Of a stretch of DNA of 55,858 nucleotides, positions 17,827-27,312 are shown piece after piece. The position numbers were made by a program, and so were the translations under genes. This DNA is from Alloprevotella sp. Lung230. Lineage in GTDB: Bacteria > Bacteroidota > Bacteroidia > Bacteroidales > Bacteroidaceae. Each line of letters begins with the position of its first letter. Position 1 is the stretch's first letter. The stretch is from the NCBI RefSeq assembly GCF_014385435.1, contig NZ_JACSUD010000017.1:1-55858 (forward strand). The letters are read 5' to 3'. The notes beneath the pieces are model-generated. The model saw only the letters and a list, made by a program, of their open reading frames with translations. It was not told the DNA's origin and did not search any database.

Positions 17827-17830
17827 GATG

Positions 17831-20800
17831 TTATCTAATGATTTTGGTGATGTTGCCGAGACGGTCAACTTCGAGTTTCCAGCATACGGATTTGATTATC
17901 TCGCCGGTAAGTGCACGTTGATGCTTGGATTGAGGACTTCCTAATCCGAGTTCGTTCTGTATATTGTTGATGGGAGTCTTTACATTAAGGAGAGTCGTCG
18001 CAATTCGATGAGGAATAAAATTCGCAGTGGTGTTGCTTGAATCGATAAATTTATATATCCGTTCTCTTTGCAAATCTTCGACTTTCATATTGCTTCCGAT
18101 TTCCTCTTCGTTAGGTACATAGACGAGGTCGTTCGGAGAGAGGAAGAATTTCAGCGAAATGTTTTTATCATTACTGTCCGGAACAGGTGATAGACCTTGC
18201 TTGAGACGTTCGACCACTTCGATGAGTTGGATAGTTTCATAGGAGCGTTTGCCCTCGCCATCTTCAAAGATGGCAAAGTAAAGATTGGTGCCACTTTGAG
18301 CTTCAACAAACTTTGTTTTACGATTGCCTCGTTGTCCGACAGGGTATTTATTGCCGAGTAGTTCAAATATACGTACCTTTTTAATGGGTTGATGGGATTT
18401 TCCGTCATTGAACTTTGCTATGTTGGCATTAAGTTCGATAATCCCTTCAGGAGAGAAAGCCACCTTAGGGTCATCTCCTTTGTACTTCAAAAAGTTGAGC
18501 AAAATCTTTTGAATACCAGTATCGGTGATTTTTGCTATGGACTCCTTATCAAAATTTTCGTTCAGAGGTTTGCGTGAGGCAACGAGTGGTTCTCTATCAT
18601 CACTCATCACCCAAATTTCCACCTTACTAATATCACGATTTTCAAACTTATTTCCTAAAGTCTTGAAGTGTTTTTTGAGTTGCTTTGTATCAAAATTTTG
18701 TGCAATGAGGTGTAAAATGTATTCGCGCAAAGCTTTATCCACAATATTTTGTGGACGTTCCAAAGCGTAGGCAAGAGAAACCATCAAGGGATAGCGCAGG
18801 TTGACACGCCCAAACGGCATGCCTTTATGCATAGGTTTACGTATAGCCCACAATGTTTCCCCTTTTTGAGGAATATATTTCTTCTTGCCTTGCTCGTAGT
18901 GCTGGTAGAAATTGGTCGCTTTATTGATAATACGCACATAGTTCTTGAAACTTACCACCACCCCATGCAATGCCTGCTCGACATCTTGGGTAAAAGTTTT
19001 CCATGGTTTACGTAAAGTGCGACCTTTGTCGCAAAGTTGTTTGCGCAAATCCTCCCTACTTTGTGGTGAGGCTGCGTTCTCATTGTTGAGATAGTTGATA
19101 ATGTTATGCGAGGCGCAAGCAATGACGAGTGCATCCATTGCGTGATGTCGGTGGTCAATGCGCTTCTTAGAGTAGCCTTTTTGCAATTCGATCGGCATTG
19201 AGGTTTGGAACACACGCTTTCCGTCTTTATTCTCCCAATGACCAAAATCTTCTGAGTTGGTCAGCTTATTAAGACGTTGATAGCGAGGAGAGACTAGGTG
19301 ATTCCAAACATCTTGTAGCCCCCAGTCTTTCTTCAGACGATCAGTAATGCCTCCGGTACATACAATGACATGTTTCGACTTGGCCTCTTCTTCTCCTTCT
19401 TCTCGAACGAGATTGGAGAGGACGGATTGTATGAAGCGGGCGATATAACGAGAGTCGTTGAGCTGACGCTGTATAAACTCTGTTGGGATATCATCCAAAA
19501 GGAGTTTGCGTCGTTTGGTTGCATTGTCTTTGTAGATATGCTTTACCAAACTTTCATAATCATCCACTTTGAGTACGCGTAAATCACCCAGGGATTGTGA
19601 ATGGATAATTTCCCCTCCCCGTTTAGTAATAAATTCGTGGGCAAGCATACTACTTTTAGCTTTGTTGATTTCTGCCTCACAAATCACTTTGTTGCTGAAA
19701 GAATCATCGAAGAAGCGTTTCTGAGGAATCACATGTTCTATTTCATAAGCAGGAGTAAATAGTTTTGTGAGAGAGATGAAGCGACCGGTGTAAGGAGATT
19801 GGTATTTTTGTTCTAACCAAAGTTTGTAGCGCTTCATCTCGCTCGCAGAAGGCTGAGACTTCTGAGAAATCTTGATGATCTCATCATAATCTTGGTCGCT
19901 TTTTTCGAGGGTGGCCAAAGCACCCTCTTCGTAAATACGCAAGATGTCTTGCTGACTGGGTGAATATGGACGGACATCGCTGATAGTTGCATCATTTTTG
20001 AGTTCCATCAGTAGTGCTTTGATACGCAGCTTGGTGTTCTCATTGCGTTGGATGCGTTGACTGTCGTCTTGCCGTTGTTTAGCCGTTTTCTTCATCTCAC
20101 GCCCCATTTCGAGATGGATTTCATCAATATCTCCGAATTTCTTCCAAATGTCGTAGACCGTCCGTAGCGTTTCAAGCACCACTTGTTCAACTATCGGGTT
20201 CCTGAGGGAGTGCTGCTTGAAGTTATGGATATAGTTTTGCAAATCTTGGAGTGTTTCCCAACGCACAATCTCGCTCACTTCACTATGACGTCCATAAATG
20301 ATATAGCTGGCCAGCCAAACTGGAAGACCTTGGAAGTCTTCGAGTTTTTGGAGCGGGTAGCTCTTGTGCTGCATTTTGTCACGCAGCTTTTCGTCAATGT
20401 TTCCTGCGATTATGTTGTCAATTCGTGCTCGAGTGGTTGTATCAATGGCGTCAGCATTCCAAAACGAACCTTTACGCAGAAGAGTCAGAAAGCGTTTAAT
20501 GGCTTTTTCTGAGAATGCACCATAATCCTTTTCAAAAGGTTTGATACGTGTAAATACTCTGATTTGCTCTTGACTCAAACCACGTTTACGTAAGGCTTGC
20601 TCCAATTCCAACTTATCAGTGACGGAGTAGAGCAGATGCCACCACTGCATTTCACCTTCTCGGGTGTTGAGCTCAGCGGTGTTCATTTCTGCCTTTTCGA
20701 AAGTTGTGAGGAGGGTTGCTCGTGTTTCGTTGCAAGGATAAGTTTTCTCCTTGTCTTCGGCGTAATTCCAGTGAATCGGGTAAACGCTATTCCTTCCTTT

Positions 20801-22312
20801 GGGCTTCTTCCATCCAAAAAACTCTTTGAATAGTGTGTCTTGATTGATTTCTTTACGATTGTAGAGAAAAGCGTAAAGGCGCTCCCATTCTTCAGACGTT
20901 GAGAGATATCGTGAGGTGACGTCCTCTTGACTATCACGATCAAAAAGACGGATGTTGGTGATAAATTGCCACAGACGAAACTCTTGGTAATACGGATTTG
21001 AACGAGCAATACATTTGATGGGACGGTCTATACATTCCCCCGTTGAGTGGTCTATTGAGATACGTTTCTCGAGCGAGCAGTTACTGATTAAGTTTTTCTT
21101 GCTTTTAAGAGGACGCTGATAGAAAATGATGTCATCAAGGAAAAGATAAATGAAGTCTTTGCTTTGCAATTTTTGACGCTGTGCCTCGTTGCTGGGGTAC
21201 AGGTTGGCGATGCAGTCTTGTAATAACGCTTGGTCTTGCAACTCGGGTATAAACTCTGTTTGCTTTGTGAGGATTGCACGTAGTTCTTGTTTATAAAATT
21301 TACGTTCGATAGTGTGCACGAAATTTCCTCTGATTTTCACTTTGGGACGATCTCGCAAGGCCTGGTAGATGAAAGTGCCTACATGCAGTCCACTCTCTTC
21401 AATATCGTGCTCTGTGCGCTTTTTCCGAAGTGTCCAATCATCGTCTTTGGGAATACGAAAACTGCGTTTTACATTCCCCTCCTTATCAAGCTTCAATGTG
21501 ACACCATCAGCTTCATATTCTGTGGTAACAATGAATTGACGAGTTTGGCCGACCCAATTCTCCAAAGAGATAGCACTGGTACGCCGGTCAATCATACCAT
21601 TGTCGAGATACACATTGTACCAAGTACTCTTGCCTTTCTTCCTATCCGTGGCTTCCACACGTACCACGCGGGCTTCTAAAAACTCCACGCGCTTTGTTTT
21701 ATCCTCTTCTTCTTCCTCGCCGCGCAATTGATAATAGCCACGTTTTTGATTGAAATTGAGGATTATCCAAGCCAATTCTTCTTTACTGATTGGAGCACGT
21801 AACGCTTTGCTGCGCAGATAGTAGATGGTCCAGTCGAGTGGCACCTTTTGGTCGGGTGTCCAGCTCGAATCGTGTGCCATAAAGTCGGCAATCATCTCAT
21901 GGAACGAGTCCATAAAAAGAAATTCCATTTTACCATCTTTATTACGTCTCCAAGCTAATTTCGGTTCGCTTTCATCGAGAAACTTTCCGTAGGTTTTGTT
22001 GTCATTCTTATCCCAGCCAATGGATTGATCAAAGTGTTGAGGAAGAAAACCCATCATGTGGAGTACGCGAAACAAGCGCTCTCTTCTCTGTAGAGAGCGC
22101 TCACGCAAATGGCGAGTTGAGCGATATTGGGTACGCTCAGCCGTTTGTGATACACTGATGCCACTTTCAAATTTTCCCATCACGTCTTGCGACATCGGGA
22201 TGATACGACTGCCTAAACGTATTTTTTCAATTAGGTTACCATTGTCGTCAAAAACTAAGTAGGCCCAACCAATACTATTGGTACCCAGGTCCAAACCAAG
22301 AATTCTTTTCAT
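17831..22312 (-). CDS. cas9: Type II-C CRISPR nuclease Cas9
   Basis: A 1493-aa dual-nuclease effector. RuvC-I is KRILGLDLGTNSIGWAYLVF with Asp8; an arginine-rich bridge helix covers about residues 60-85 (RSTRHLRERSLQRRERLF). RuvC-II is DEIHLEMGREMKK with Glu735. The HNH domain is YEIEHVIPQKRFFDDSFSNK with His860. RuvC-III is RIDHRHHAMDALVIACAS with His1057 and Asp1060. All catalytic residues are intact. The lack of csn2 and cas4 and the 47-bp repeat place it in II-C. It is much longer than typical II-C Cas9 (about 1000-1100 aa) but fits the large Bacteroidetes branch. No own promoter was seen; cdd lies 55 bases upstream on the same strand, so read-through is possible. Confidence 0.97.
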   Translation of the reverse strand: MKRILGLDLGTNSIGWAYLVFDDNGNLIEKIRLGSRIIPMSQDVMGKFESGISVSQTAERTQYRSTRHLRERSLQRRERLFRVLHMMGFLPQHFDQSIGWDKNDNKTYGKFLDESEPKLAWRRNKDGKMEFLFMDSFHEMIADFMAHDSSWTPDQKVPLDWTIYYLRSKALRAPISKEELAWIILNFNQKRGYYQLRGEEEEEDKTKRVEFLEARVVRVEATDRKKGKSTWYNVYLDNGMIDRRTSAISLENWVGQTRQFIVTTEYEADGVTLKLDKEGNVKRSFRIPKDDDWTLRKKRTEHDIEESGLHVGTFIYQALRDRPKVKIRGNFVHTIERKFYKQELRAILTKQTEFIPELQDQALLQDCIANLYPSNEAQRQKLQSKDFIYLFLDDIIFYQRPLKSKKNLISNCSLEKRISIDHSTGECIDRPIKCIARSNPYYQEFRLWQFITNIRLFDRDSQEDVTSRYLSTSEEWERLYAFLYNRKEINQDTLFKEFFGWKKPKGRNSVYPIHWNYAEDKEKTYPCNETRATLLTTFEKAEMNTAELNTREGEMQWWHLLYSVTDKLELEQALRKRGLSQEQIRVFTRIKPFEKDYGAFSEKAIKRFLTLLRKGSFWNADAIDTTTRARIDNIIAGNIDEKLRDKMQHKSYPLQKLEDFQGLPVWLASYIIYGRHSEVSEIVRWETLQDLQNYIHNFKQHSLRNPIVEQVVLETLRTVYDIWKKFGDIDEIHLEMGREMKKTAKQRQDDSQRIQRNENTKLRIKALLMELKNDATISDVRPYSPSQQDILRIYEEGALATLEKSDQDYDEIIKISQKSQPSASEMKRYKLWLEQKYQSPYTGRFISLTKLFTPAYEIEHVIPQKRFFDDSFSNKVICEAEINKAKSSMLAHEFITKRGGEIIHSQSLGDLRVLKVDDYESLVKHIYKDNATKRRKLLLDDIPTEFIQRQLNDSRYIARFIQSVLSNLVREEGEEEAKSKHVIVCTGGITDRLKKDWGLQDVWNHLVSPRYQRLNKLTNSEDFGHWENKDGKRVFQTSMPIELQKGYSKKRIDHRHHAMDALVIACASHNIINYLNNENAASPQSREDLRKQLCDKGRTLRKPWKTFTQDVEQALHGVVVSFKNYVRIINKATNFYQHYEQGKKKYIPQKGETLWAIRKPMHKGMPFGRVNLRYPLMVSLAYALERPQNIVDKALREYILHLIAQNFDTKQLKKHFKTLGNKFENRDISKVEIWVMSDDREPLVASRKPLNENFDKESIAKITDTGIQKILLNFLKYKGDDPKVAFSPEGIIELNANIAKFNDGKSHQPIKKVRIFELLGNKYPVGQRGNRKTKFVEAQSGTNLYFAIFEDGEGKRSYETIQLIEVVERLKQGLSPVPDSNDKNISLKFFLSPNDLVYVPNEEEIGSNMKVEDLQRERIYKFIDSSNTTANFIPHRIATTLLNVKTPINNIQNELGLGSPQSKHQRALTGEIIKSVCWKLEVDRLGNITKIIR

Positions 22313-22367
22313 GTTTAAAGATGATAAGGTCTGATTAAAATAAAGTTGAGTTCCGATTCGCGCTCAA

Positions 22368-22856
22368 TCACAACGCATCGCTGTCGAAGCGCAGAGGCAG
22401 TAGGGCTGAGGCCGTTTCGACCTCGAAGATACCGTTGCGGCCGTAGAGCAGGACGCGGATGGGACGGCCGTAACGTTTTTCCGTCTCGACCAAAACCTGC
22501 CGGCAGACGCCACAAGGGCTGATGGGATTGTCCAAAAACTCTTGGTCTTCCTCGCGCCATGCTGCCACAGCGATGGCCACGGGAGCCACATCGGGCCGAC
22601 TGGAGTTGGCATAGAAAATGGCGGTGCGCTCGGCGCAGGTGCCGGCGGGATAGGCTGCGTTTTCCTGATTGGAGCCACACACGATTTCGCCATTCTCCAA
22701 CAGCAAGGCCGCCCCTACATGAAAATGCGAGTAGACGGCATAGCTCGTTTGGGTGATTTTTTTGGCGCGTTCCACCAAACGGCGATCCAGTTCGGAGAGT
22801 TCGCTGCCATCGGCATTATAGTGGGTGAGGGTCGTGCTGAGTTGGGTCTTCTTCAT
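22368..22856 (-). CDS. cdd: Cytidine deaminase
   Basis: A 162-aa zinc enzyme that turns cytidine or deoxycytidine into uridine in pyrimidine salvage. The zinc and active-site motifs are intact: AGTCAERTAIFYANS (the C-A-E motif with its catalytic Glu) and NPISPCGVCRQVL (the PCxxC motif). The ATG at 22856 (MKKTQLSTT) fits family length; an upstream in-frame start at 22946 would read through the promoter. It may be the first gene of a transcript continuing into cas9. Confidence 0.93.
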   Translation of the reverse strand: MKKTQLSTTLTHYNADGSELSELDRRLVERAKKITQTSYAVYSHFHVGAALLLENGEIVCGSNQENAAYPAGTCAERTAIFYANSSRPDVAPVAIAVAAWREEDQEFLDNPISPCGVCRQVLVETEKRYGRPIRVLLYGRNGIFEVETASALLPLRFDSDAL

Positions 22857-22900
22857 AAGGTTGAATAATAAGGATGAAACGTAAAAGAGGGATGTAACTG

Positions 22901-22930
22901 CAAAATTACTTAAAAGATGCACTTGAACAA
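22901..22930 (-). promoter_or_regulatory. Promoter of cdd (and possibly cas9)
   Basis: Minus strand: TTG (plus-strand CAA at 22928-22930), 19 nt, TAATTTTG (plus-strand CAAAATTA at 22901-22908). This matches the Bacteroidetes promoter well, 45 bases before the cdd start. Confidence 0.72.
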
Positions 22931-23026
22931 GCCCACAGCCTTGCATTTTTGTGGAAAAGAGGGGAAAAACCAGTGATTACGGCTTTTTTTTCGTAATTTA
23001 GCGCCTCAAAATCACTTCCCAACTCC

Positions 23027-23461
23027 ATGTTTAGACCTCTTTCCCTCGCTTTCTTTGGGGCGACCCTTCTGCTGGCAGCCTGCCAGTCCAAGGGCTCACA
23101 AACCTCTGAGCGCCGCCGGCAAGCCGAAGCGCAGGCGCGGAGCTTTCTTGTAGAAGCCCGTGCCCACTTGCAGCAACACGACTTTGCCCGAGCGCGACAA
23201 CGCATCTACGCCATGCGCGACAGTTGTCGCTATGCCCTCGAAGCTCGCGAAGAGGGGATTGTGTTGCTGGACAGCGTGGAACTGCTCATGGCACAGCACC
23301 ATCTGCAAGGGGTCGATGGGCGACTGCTGGCCGCGCAAGAGCGAGGAGCAATGGCCGAGGCCGAACGGCTTCAACGGCAATTTGACGAAATCTGCCGACA
23401 AGTGAAATTCTATCAACGCAAACTACAATATGACAAACAGCAACGCCGGTCACATCCTTGA
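23027..23461 (+). CDS. Small lipoprotein of unknown function
   Basis: A 144-aa protein with a clear lipoprotein signal, MFRPLSLAFFGATLLLAACQ (Cys19). The mature part is highly charged and helical, rich in Arg, Gln and Ala (QAEAQARSFLVEARAHLQQH), probably coiled-coil. I do not recognise a named family. Its end overlaps the start of the helicase gene by 32 bases, so the two are probably co-transcribed. It diverges from cdd. Confidence 0.72.
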   Translation: MFRPLSLAFFGATLLLAACQSKGSQTSERRRQAEAQARSFLVEARAHLQQHDFARARQRIYAMRDSCRYALEAREEGIVLLDSVELLMAQHHLQGVDGRLLAAQERGAMAEAERLQRQFDEICRQVKFYQRKLQYDKQQRRSHP

Positions 23462-25862
23462 CCCCTATCAGCGCGAAGAAGCTGCCTTCGTGGTGCGCCC
23501 CGACAGTTTCTGGCAGGAACAACTCAACGACAGCCAGTGGGAAGCCGTGCGCCATTGCGACCGCCCGCTGTTGGTCATTGCCGGAGCGGGTTCGGGCAAG
23601 ACACGCGTCTTGACCTACAAAATTGCCTACCTATTGGAACATGGCTATAAGCCGTGGGACATCTTGGCGCTCACCTTCACCAACAAAGCCGCCAAGGAGA
23701 TGAACGAACGCATTGCCCGCATCGTGGGGCCGGGACGTTCACGCGGGCTGTGGAGCGGCACGTTTCACAGTTGTTTTGCGCGCATCCTTCGAGCCGAAAG
23801 CGAAGCCGTGGGCATGAAGTCCGATTTCTCCATCTATGACGCCGCCGACTCTCGCTCCCTCATCAAGAGTATCATCAAGGAGCGTGGACTGAACGACAAA
23901 ACCTACGCCCCCTCGCGCATTCAGGGACGCATCTCTTCGGCCAAAAACAATCTCATCCTGCCTCAGGACTATGCAGCCGATGCCCAAATTCAGGCCTACG
24001 ATCAGCGCGAAGGCATCGGTGAAACCCATCACATCTACACCGAATACTTTCGGCGTTGCCGCACGGCAGGGGCTTTCGATTTCGACGACCTCCTGCTCTA
24101 CACCTACCTCCTCTTTGCCCACAACGAAGAGATACGCCAGCGCTATGGGCAGCGTTTCAAGTATCTCCTTGTCGACGAATACCAAGACACCAACTACGCG
24201 CAGCACGCCATCGTCTCCCTCCTCACCCGCGACAACCCCCACATCTGCGTAGTGGGCGACGATGCCCAGAGCATCTACTCTTTCCGCGGAGCGAAGATTG
24301 ACAACATCCTCCACTTCCATCGCCAATATCCAGAAGCCATCACCGTCAAGCTCGAGCAAAACTATCGCTCCACCCAAAACATCGTCGGTGCGGCCAACAG
24401 TATCATCGCCCACAACAAGGGGCAGATAGAAAAGGTGGTGTTCAGCGAAAACGAAGAAGGCGACAAAATCCGCGTCATGCCCGCCGCCACTGACAAGGAA
24501 GAGGCGGCCAAGGTGGTGGGCGTCATCGCGCGGCTGCACCGCACGGAAAGCGTGGGCTTCGACCAAATCGCCATCCTCTATCGCACCAACGCCCAGAGTC
24601 GCTCCTTCGAGGACGTGCTCCGCGAGCGCAACTTCCCCTACCGCATCTACGGCGGTCTTTCGTTCTATCAGCGCAAGGAAATCAAAGACATCCTCGCCTA
24701 CCTCCGCTTGCTGAGCAATCTCGACGACGAGGAGGCTTTCAAGCGCGTGGTCAACTATCCCGCCCGCGGCATCGGCAATACCACGCTTCAAAAACTCTTT
24801 ACCGCCTCACGCGAGCACGGCGTGAGCCTCTGGAGCGTGGCCGAGCATCCTGATGCCTATGGTGTGGCGCTCAATCGCGGTACCCTCGGCAAGCTCGCAG
24901 CCTTCTGCACCCTGTTGCGCGACTTTCAGGCACAGGCCGCCCGTCTCGGTGCGTTTGACCTCGTGCTGAAGGTCATCAGCGAGTCGGGCATCAAGGCGGA
25001 TCTCGACCGCGAAGATGGTCCCGAGGGCGACAGCCGCCGCGAGAATGTCGAGGAGTTGCTGGGCGCCATCCGCTCCTTTGAGCATGAGGTCTTGGGCGAA
25101 AATACCCAGGGACGTGTCCCTGTCACCGACTATCTGCAACAATCGGCCCTCCAAACCGATGCCGATGAAAAGGATGATGGCACGCCCAAAATCACCCTTA
25201 TGACCATCCATGCCGCCAAGGGACTTGAGTTTGACGCAGTCTTTGTCACGGGGCTGGAGGAAAACCTCTTTCCCGGCAGTCAGGCCCGCTTGTTTGCGAA
25301 CGAGATGGAGGAGGAGCGCCGCCTCTTCTACGTGGCTGTGACGCGTGCCAAGCGCTTCTGCTATCTGAGCTATGCGCAGTCGCGCTACCGCTACGGCAAT
25401 CTGGAAGTTTCGGACGAAAGTCTTTTCGTGGGCGAAATCGACCGGCGCTTTGTCGTGAAAGATGCCTCCTCGTCCGACGCTCTCATCGGTGGCATTGCTC
25501 CCTCGTTGCGCAAAGCTCTCTTCGGGGTAGACTCCGCGGCCGAACCGCCCCGCCCGAAGCCAGCCTTTCGCCCTTCGTGTTTCGAGACTTCTGCTCCCTC
25601 TCGGGGAGGACAGACGCCTCGTCCTGCACCGCTCGCCAAGCCTTTGCGGCGGGTCGAGACACCCCCAGCTGCAATCAGTGGAAGCGTGCACCCCGCTAGG
25701 CTCGCCATCGGCACTTGCATTGACCACGAGCGTTTCGGCCGAGGGCGCATCACGCAGATTGAGGGCAGCGGTGACAACGCCAAAGCCACGGTCGAGTTCG
25801 ACCTCTCCGGTCGCAAAAACCTCTTGCTCAAGTTTGCCAAATTCACTGTGGTAGAGGCTTAG
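23430..25862 (+). CDS. UvrD/PcrA-type DNA helicase
   Basis: An 810-aa superfamily 1A 3'-5' helicase. Motifs in order: LNDSQWEAVRH (Q motif), LLVIAGAGSGKTRVLTYKIA (Walker A), LALTFTNKAAKEM (Ia), YLLVDEYQDTNYAQ (II, DExx), VVGDDAQSIYSFRGAKI (III), LEQNYRSTQNIV (IV), TLMTIHAAKGLEFDAVFV (V) and RRLFYVAVTRAKRFCYLSYA (VI). The C-terminal 135 or so residues are low-complexity and end in a Tudor-like fold (GRGRITQIEGSGDNAKATVE), as in PcrA. It likely unwinds DNA in repair and replication. I cannot tell UvrD from PcrA by sequence alone. Confidence 0.93.
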   Translation: MTNSNAGHILDPYQREEAAFVVRPDSFWQEQLNDSQWEAVRHCDRPLLVIAGAGSGKTRVLTYKIAYLLEHGYKPWDILALTFTNKAAKEMNERIARIVGPGRSRGLWSGTFHSCFARILRAESEAVGMKSDFSIYDAADSRSLIKSIIKERGLNDKTYAPSRIQGRISSAKNNLILPQDYAADAQIQAYDQREGIGETHHIYTEYFRRCRTAGAFDFDDLLLYTYLLFAHNEEIRQRYGQRFKYLLVDEYQDTNYAQHAIVSLLTRDNPHICVVGDDAQSIYSFRGAKIDNILHFHRQYPEAITVKLEQNYRSTQNIVGAANSIIAHNKGQIEKVVFSENEEGDKIRVMPAATDKEEAAKVVGVIARLHRTESVGFDQIAILYRTNAQSRSFEDVLRERNFPYRIYGGLSFYQRKEIKDILAYLRLLSNLDDEEAFKRVVNYPARGIGNTTLQKLFTASREHGVSLWSVAEHPDAYGVALNRGTLGKLAAFCTLLRDFQAQAARLGAFDLVLKVISESGIKADLDREDGPEGDSRRENVEELLGAIRSFEHEVLGENTQGRVPVTDYLQQSALQTDADEKDDGTPKITLMTIHAAKGLEFDAVFVTGLEENLFPGSQARLFANEMEEERRLFYVAVTRAKRFCYLSYAQSRYRYGNLEVSDESLFVGEIDRRFVVKDASSSDALIGGIAPSLRKALFGVDSAAEPPRPKPAFRPSCFETSAPSRGGQTPRPAPLAKPLRRVETPPAAISGSVHPARLAIGTCIDHERFGRGRITQIEGSGDNAKATVEFDLSGRKNLLLKFAKFTVVEA

Positions 25863-25911
25863 CCGCCCTTTCGTGTGGGGTTCTGCTCCTCTCCTTTCCC
25901 CGCTTTCCTCT

Positions 25912-25953
25912 ACGGCAACCATCGACTCTCAGAGCCGATGGCTGCCGTTTTTT
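25912..25953 (+). terminator. Terminator of the helicase gene
   Basis: Stem ACGGCA-a-CCATCG with CGATGG-c-TGCCGT around an 11-nt loop, then six T. It lies 49 bases after the stop codon. Confidence 0.88.
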
Positions 25954-25988
25954 CTTGCTGGAGCGGATGTTCCGTCCCCATCCAATAG

Positions 25989-26054
25989 CCTTTCTCACGG
26001 TGGTAAATTTATTTTCAACGTGGTGAAAACTCATTTTCAACGTGGTGAAAATTC
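25989..26054. repeat. 22-bp tandem palindromic repeats (two perfect units, one decayed)
   Basis: Units at 26011-26032 and 26033-26054 differ at one base, and a weaker copy precedes them at 25989-26010. Each holds the dyad TTTTCA-ACGTGG-TGAAAA. The core TTTCAACGT and the 22-bp step are shared with the block at 1424-1575. It lies between the converging helicase and fcl genes and their terminators. Confidence 0.85.
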
Positions 26055-26088
26055 TGCTACCTCAGACCCACGAACTCCGGAAAGGAGA

Positions 26089-26138
26089 AGCGGTGCCCCT
26101 CTTTCGTCCGTAAGGACGAGGAGGAGCACCGCTTTTTT
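26089..26138. terminator. Terminator hairpin between converging genes
   Basis: Stem AGCGGTGC / GCACCGCT (26089-26096 with 26126-26133) with an inner TCGTCC-gtaa-GGACGA hairpin. It has a T6 tail on the plus strand and a weaker pyrimidine tail on the minus strand. It lies 26 bases after the fcl stop on the minus strand, so it may act in both directions. Confidence 0.8.
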
Positions 26139-26163
26139 GAGGGGGAGGAATGTCGGTGGCCGA

Positions 26164-27300
26164 CTATTGAGCAGCGTGGTTGATGCAGATGCCTTGCCGA
26201 TACCATTGGTAAAGGCGGTGGATACCTTCTTCGATTTCGATCTTGTGATGCCAACCCAAGCTGTGGAGTTTGCTGACATCACAGAGTTTGCGGAGGGTGC
26301 CGTCGGGCTTGGAGGCGTCCCAGCGCAGCGCACCACGAAAACCGATTTCTTGGACGATGTGCTCGGCAGCTTCGCGGATGCTGATTTCGCGACCAGTGCC
26401 CACGTTGATGTGGCAGTTGCGCACTTCTCGCAGGCCATCGGCATTGGTGGGGGAGGATGTGCAGGTGGCGCGGAAGTCGACGTTGAGCAGGACGTGCACA
26501 CTGGCATCGGCCATCTCTTCGCTCCACAAGAACTCGCGCATCGGAGCGCCTGTTCCCCAAAGAGTGACGGCCTCGGGGGTGATGCCGTAGTCGCTCAGCA
26601 CAGCCAAGATGTCGACCTCGGAGGAGGTGTCGTCGATGCGTTGCGTGGTGCTGCGTCGAGTCACCGGGCGCAACTTCAAGTCTTGGCGTACCGCGTCCCA
26701 ATCGCCCTCGTTGAGACAGCGGGCCAGGTGAATTTTGCGTATCATCGCCGGCAGCACGTGGGAGTTTTCGAGGTGGAAGTTGTCGTTGGGGCCGTAGAGG
26801 TTGGTGGGCATCACGGCAATGTAGTTGGTACCGTATTGGAGATTGAAACTCTCGCACATCTTGAGTCCTGCGATTTTGGCAATGGCATAGGGCTCGTTGG
26901 TGTATTCGAGGGGGGAGGTGAGCAAAGTGTCTTCGGACATCGGCTGCGGAGCTTCGCGAGGGTAGATGCAGGTGCTGCCCAGGAAGAGCAGATGTTGCAC
27001 TCCGTGTCGCCAAGCCTCTCCGATGACGTTTTGCTGGATCTGAAGGTTGCGATAGATGAAGTCGGCCCGATATTGCAGATTGGCCATGATGCCACCCACA
27101 TGGGCTGCGGCAAGGACAACAGCGTCGGGGCGCTCGGCATCAAAAAACTCTCGCACGGCCACACCATCGAGCAAGTCGAGCTCGGCGTGGGTTTTCCCCA
27201 CGAGGTTGCGGTAGCCGCGGGTTTGGAGGTTGTCCCAGATAGCAGAACCCACCAAGCCGCGATGACCGGCGACGTAGATTTTTGCGTTTTTCTCTAACAT
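26164..27300 (-). CDS. fcl: GDP-L-fucose synthase
   Basis: A 378-aa short-chain dehydrogenase/reductase that epimerises and reduces GDP-4-keto-6-deoxymannose to GDP-L-fucose. Visible are the Rossmann loop KIYVAGHRGLVGSAIW, AAAHVGGIMANLQY, the catalytic Ser in LLFLGSTCIYPREAPQPM and the YAIAK Tyr-Lys pair, then PTNLYGPNDNFHLENSHVLP. It has a longer middle segment than the E. coli enzyme (321 aa). It lies 12 bases downstream of gmd and completes the two-step pathway from GDP-mannose. Confidence 0.94.
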   Translation of the reverse strand: MLEKNAKIYVAGHRGLVGSAIWDNLQTRGYRNLVGKTHAELDLLDGVAVREFFDAERPDAVVLAAAHVGGIMANLQYRADFIYRNLQIQQNVIGEAWRHGVQHLLFLGSTCIYPREAPQPMSEDTLLTSPLEYTNEPYAIAKIAGLKMCESFNLQYGTNYIAVMPTNLYGPNDNFHLENSHVLPAMIRKIHLARCLNEGDWDAVRQDLKLRPVTRRSTTQRIDDTSSEVDILAVLSDYGITPEAVTLWGTGAPMREFLWSEEMADASVHVLLNVDFRATCTSSPTNADGLREVRNCHINVGTGREISIREAAEHIVQEIGFRGALRWDASKPDGTLRKLCDVSKLHSLGWHHKIEIEEGIHRLYQWYRQGICINHAAQ

Positions 27301-27312
27301 GATGACAGGAGG

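Noticed and set aside
22365-22374. CAATCACAAC, a 10-nt near-match to a CRISPR anti-repeat, at the end of cdd
   Set aside because: It is one base short of the needed CAAATCACAAC, lies across the cdd stop codon, and neither side continues the pairing or shows tracrRNA stem-loops and a terminator.
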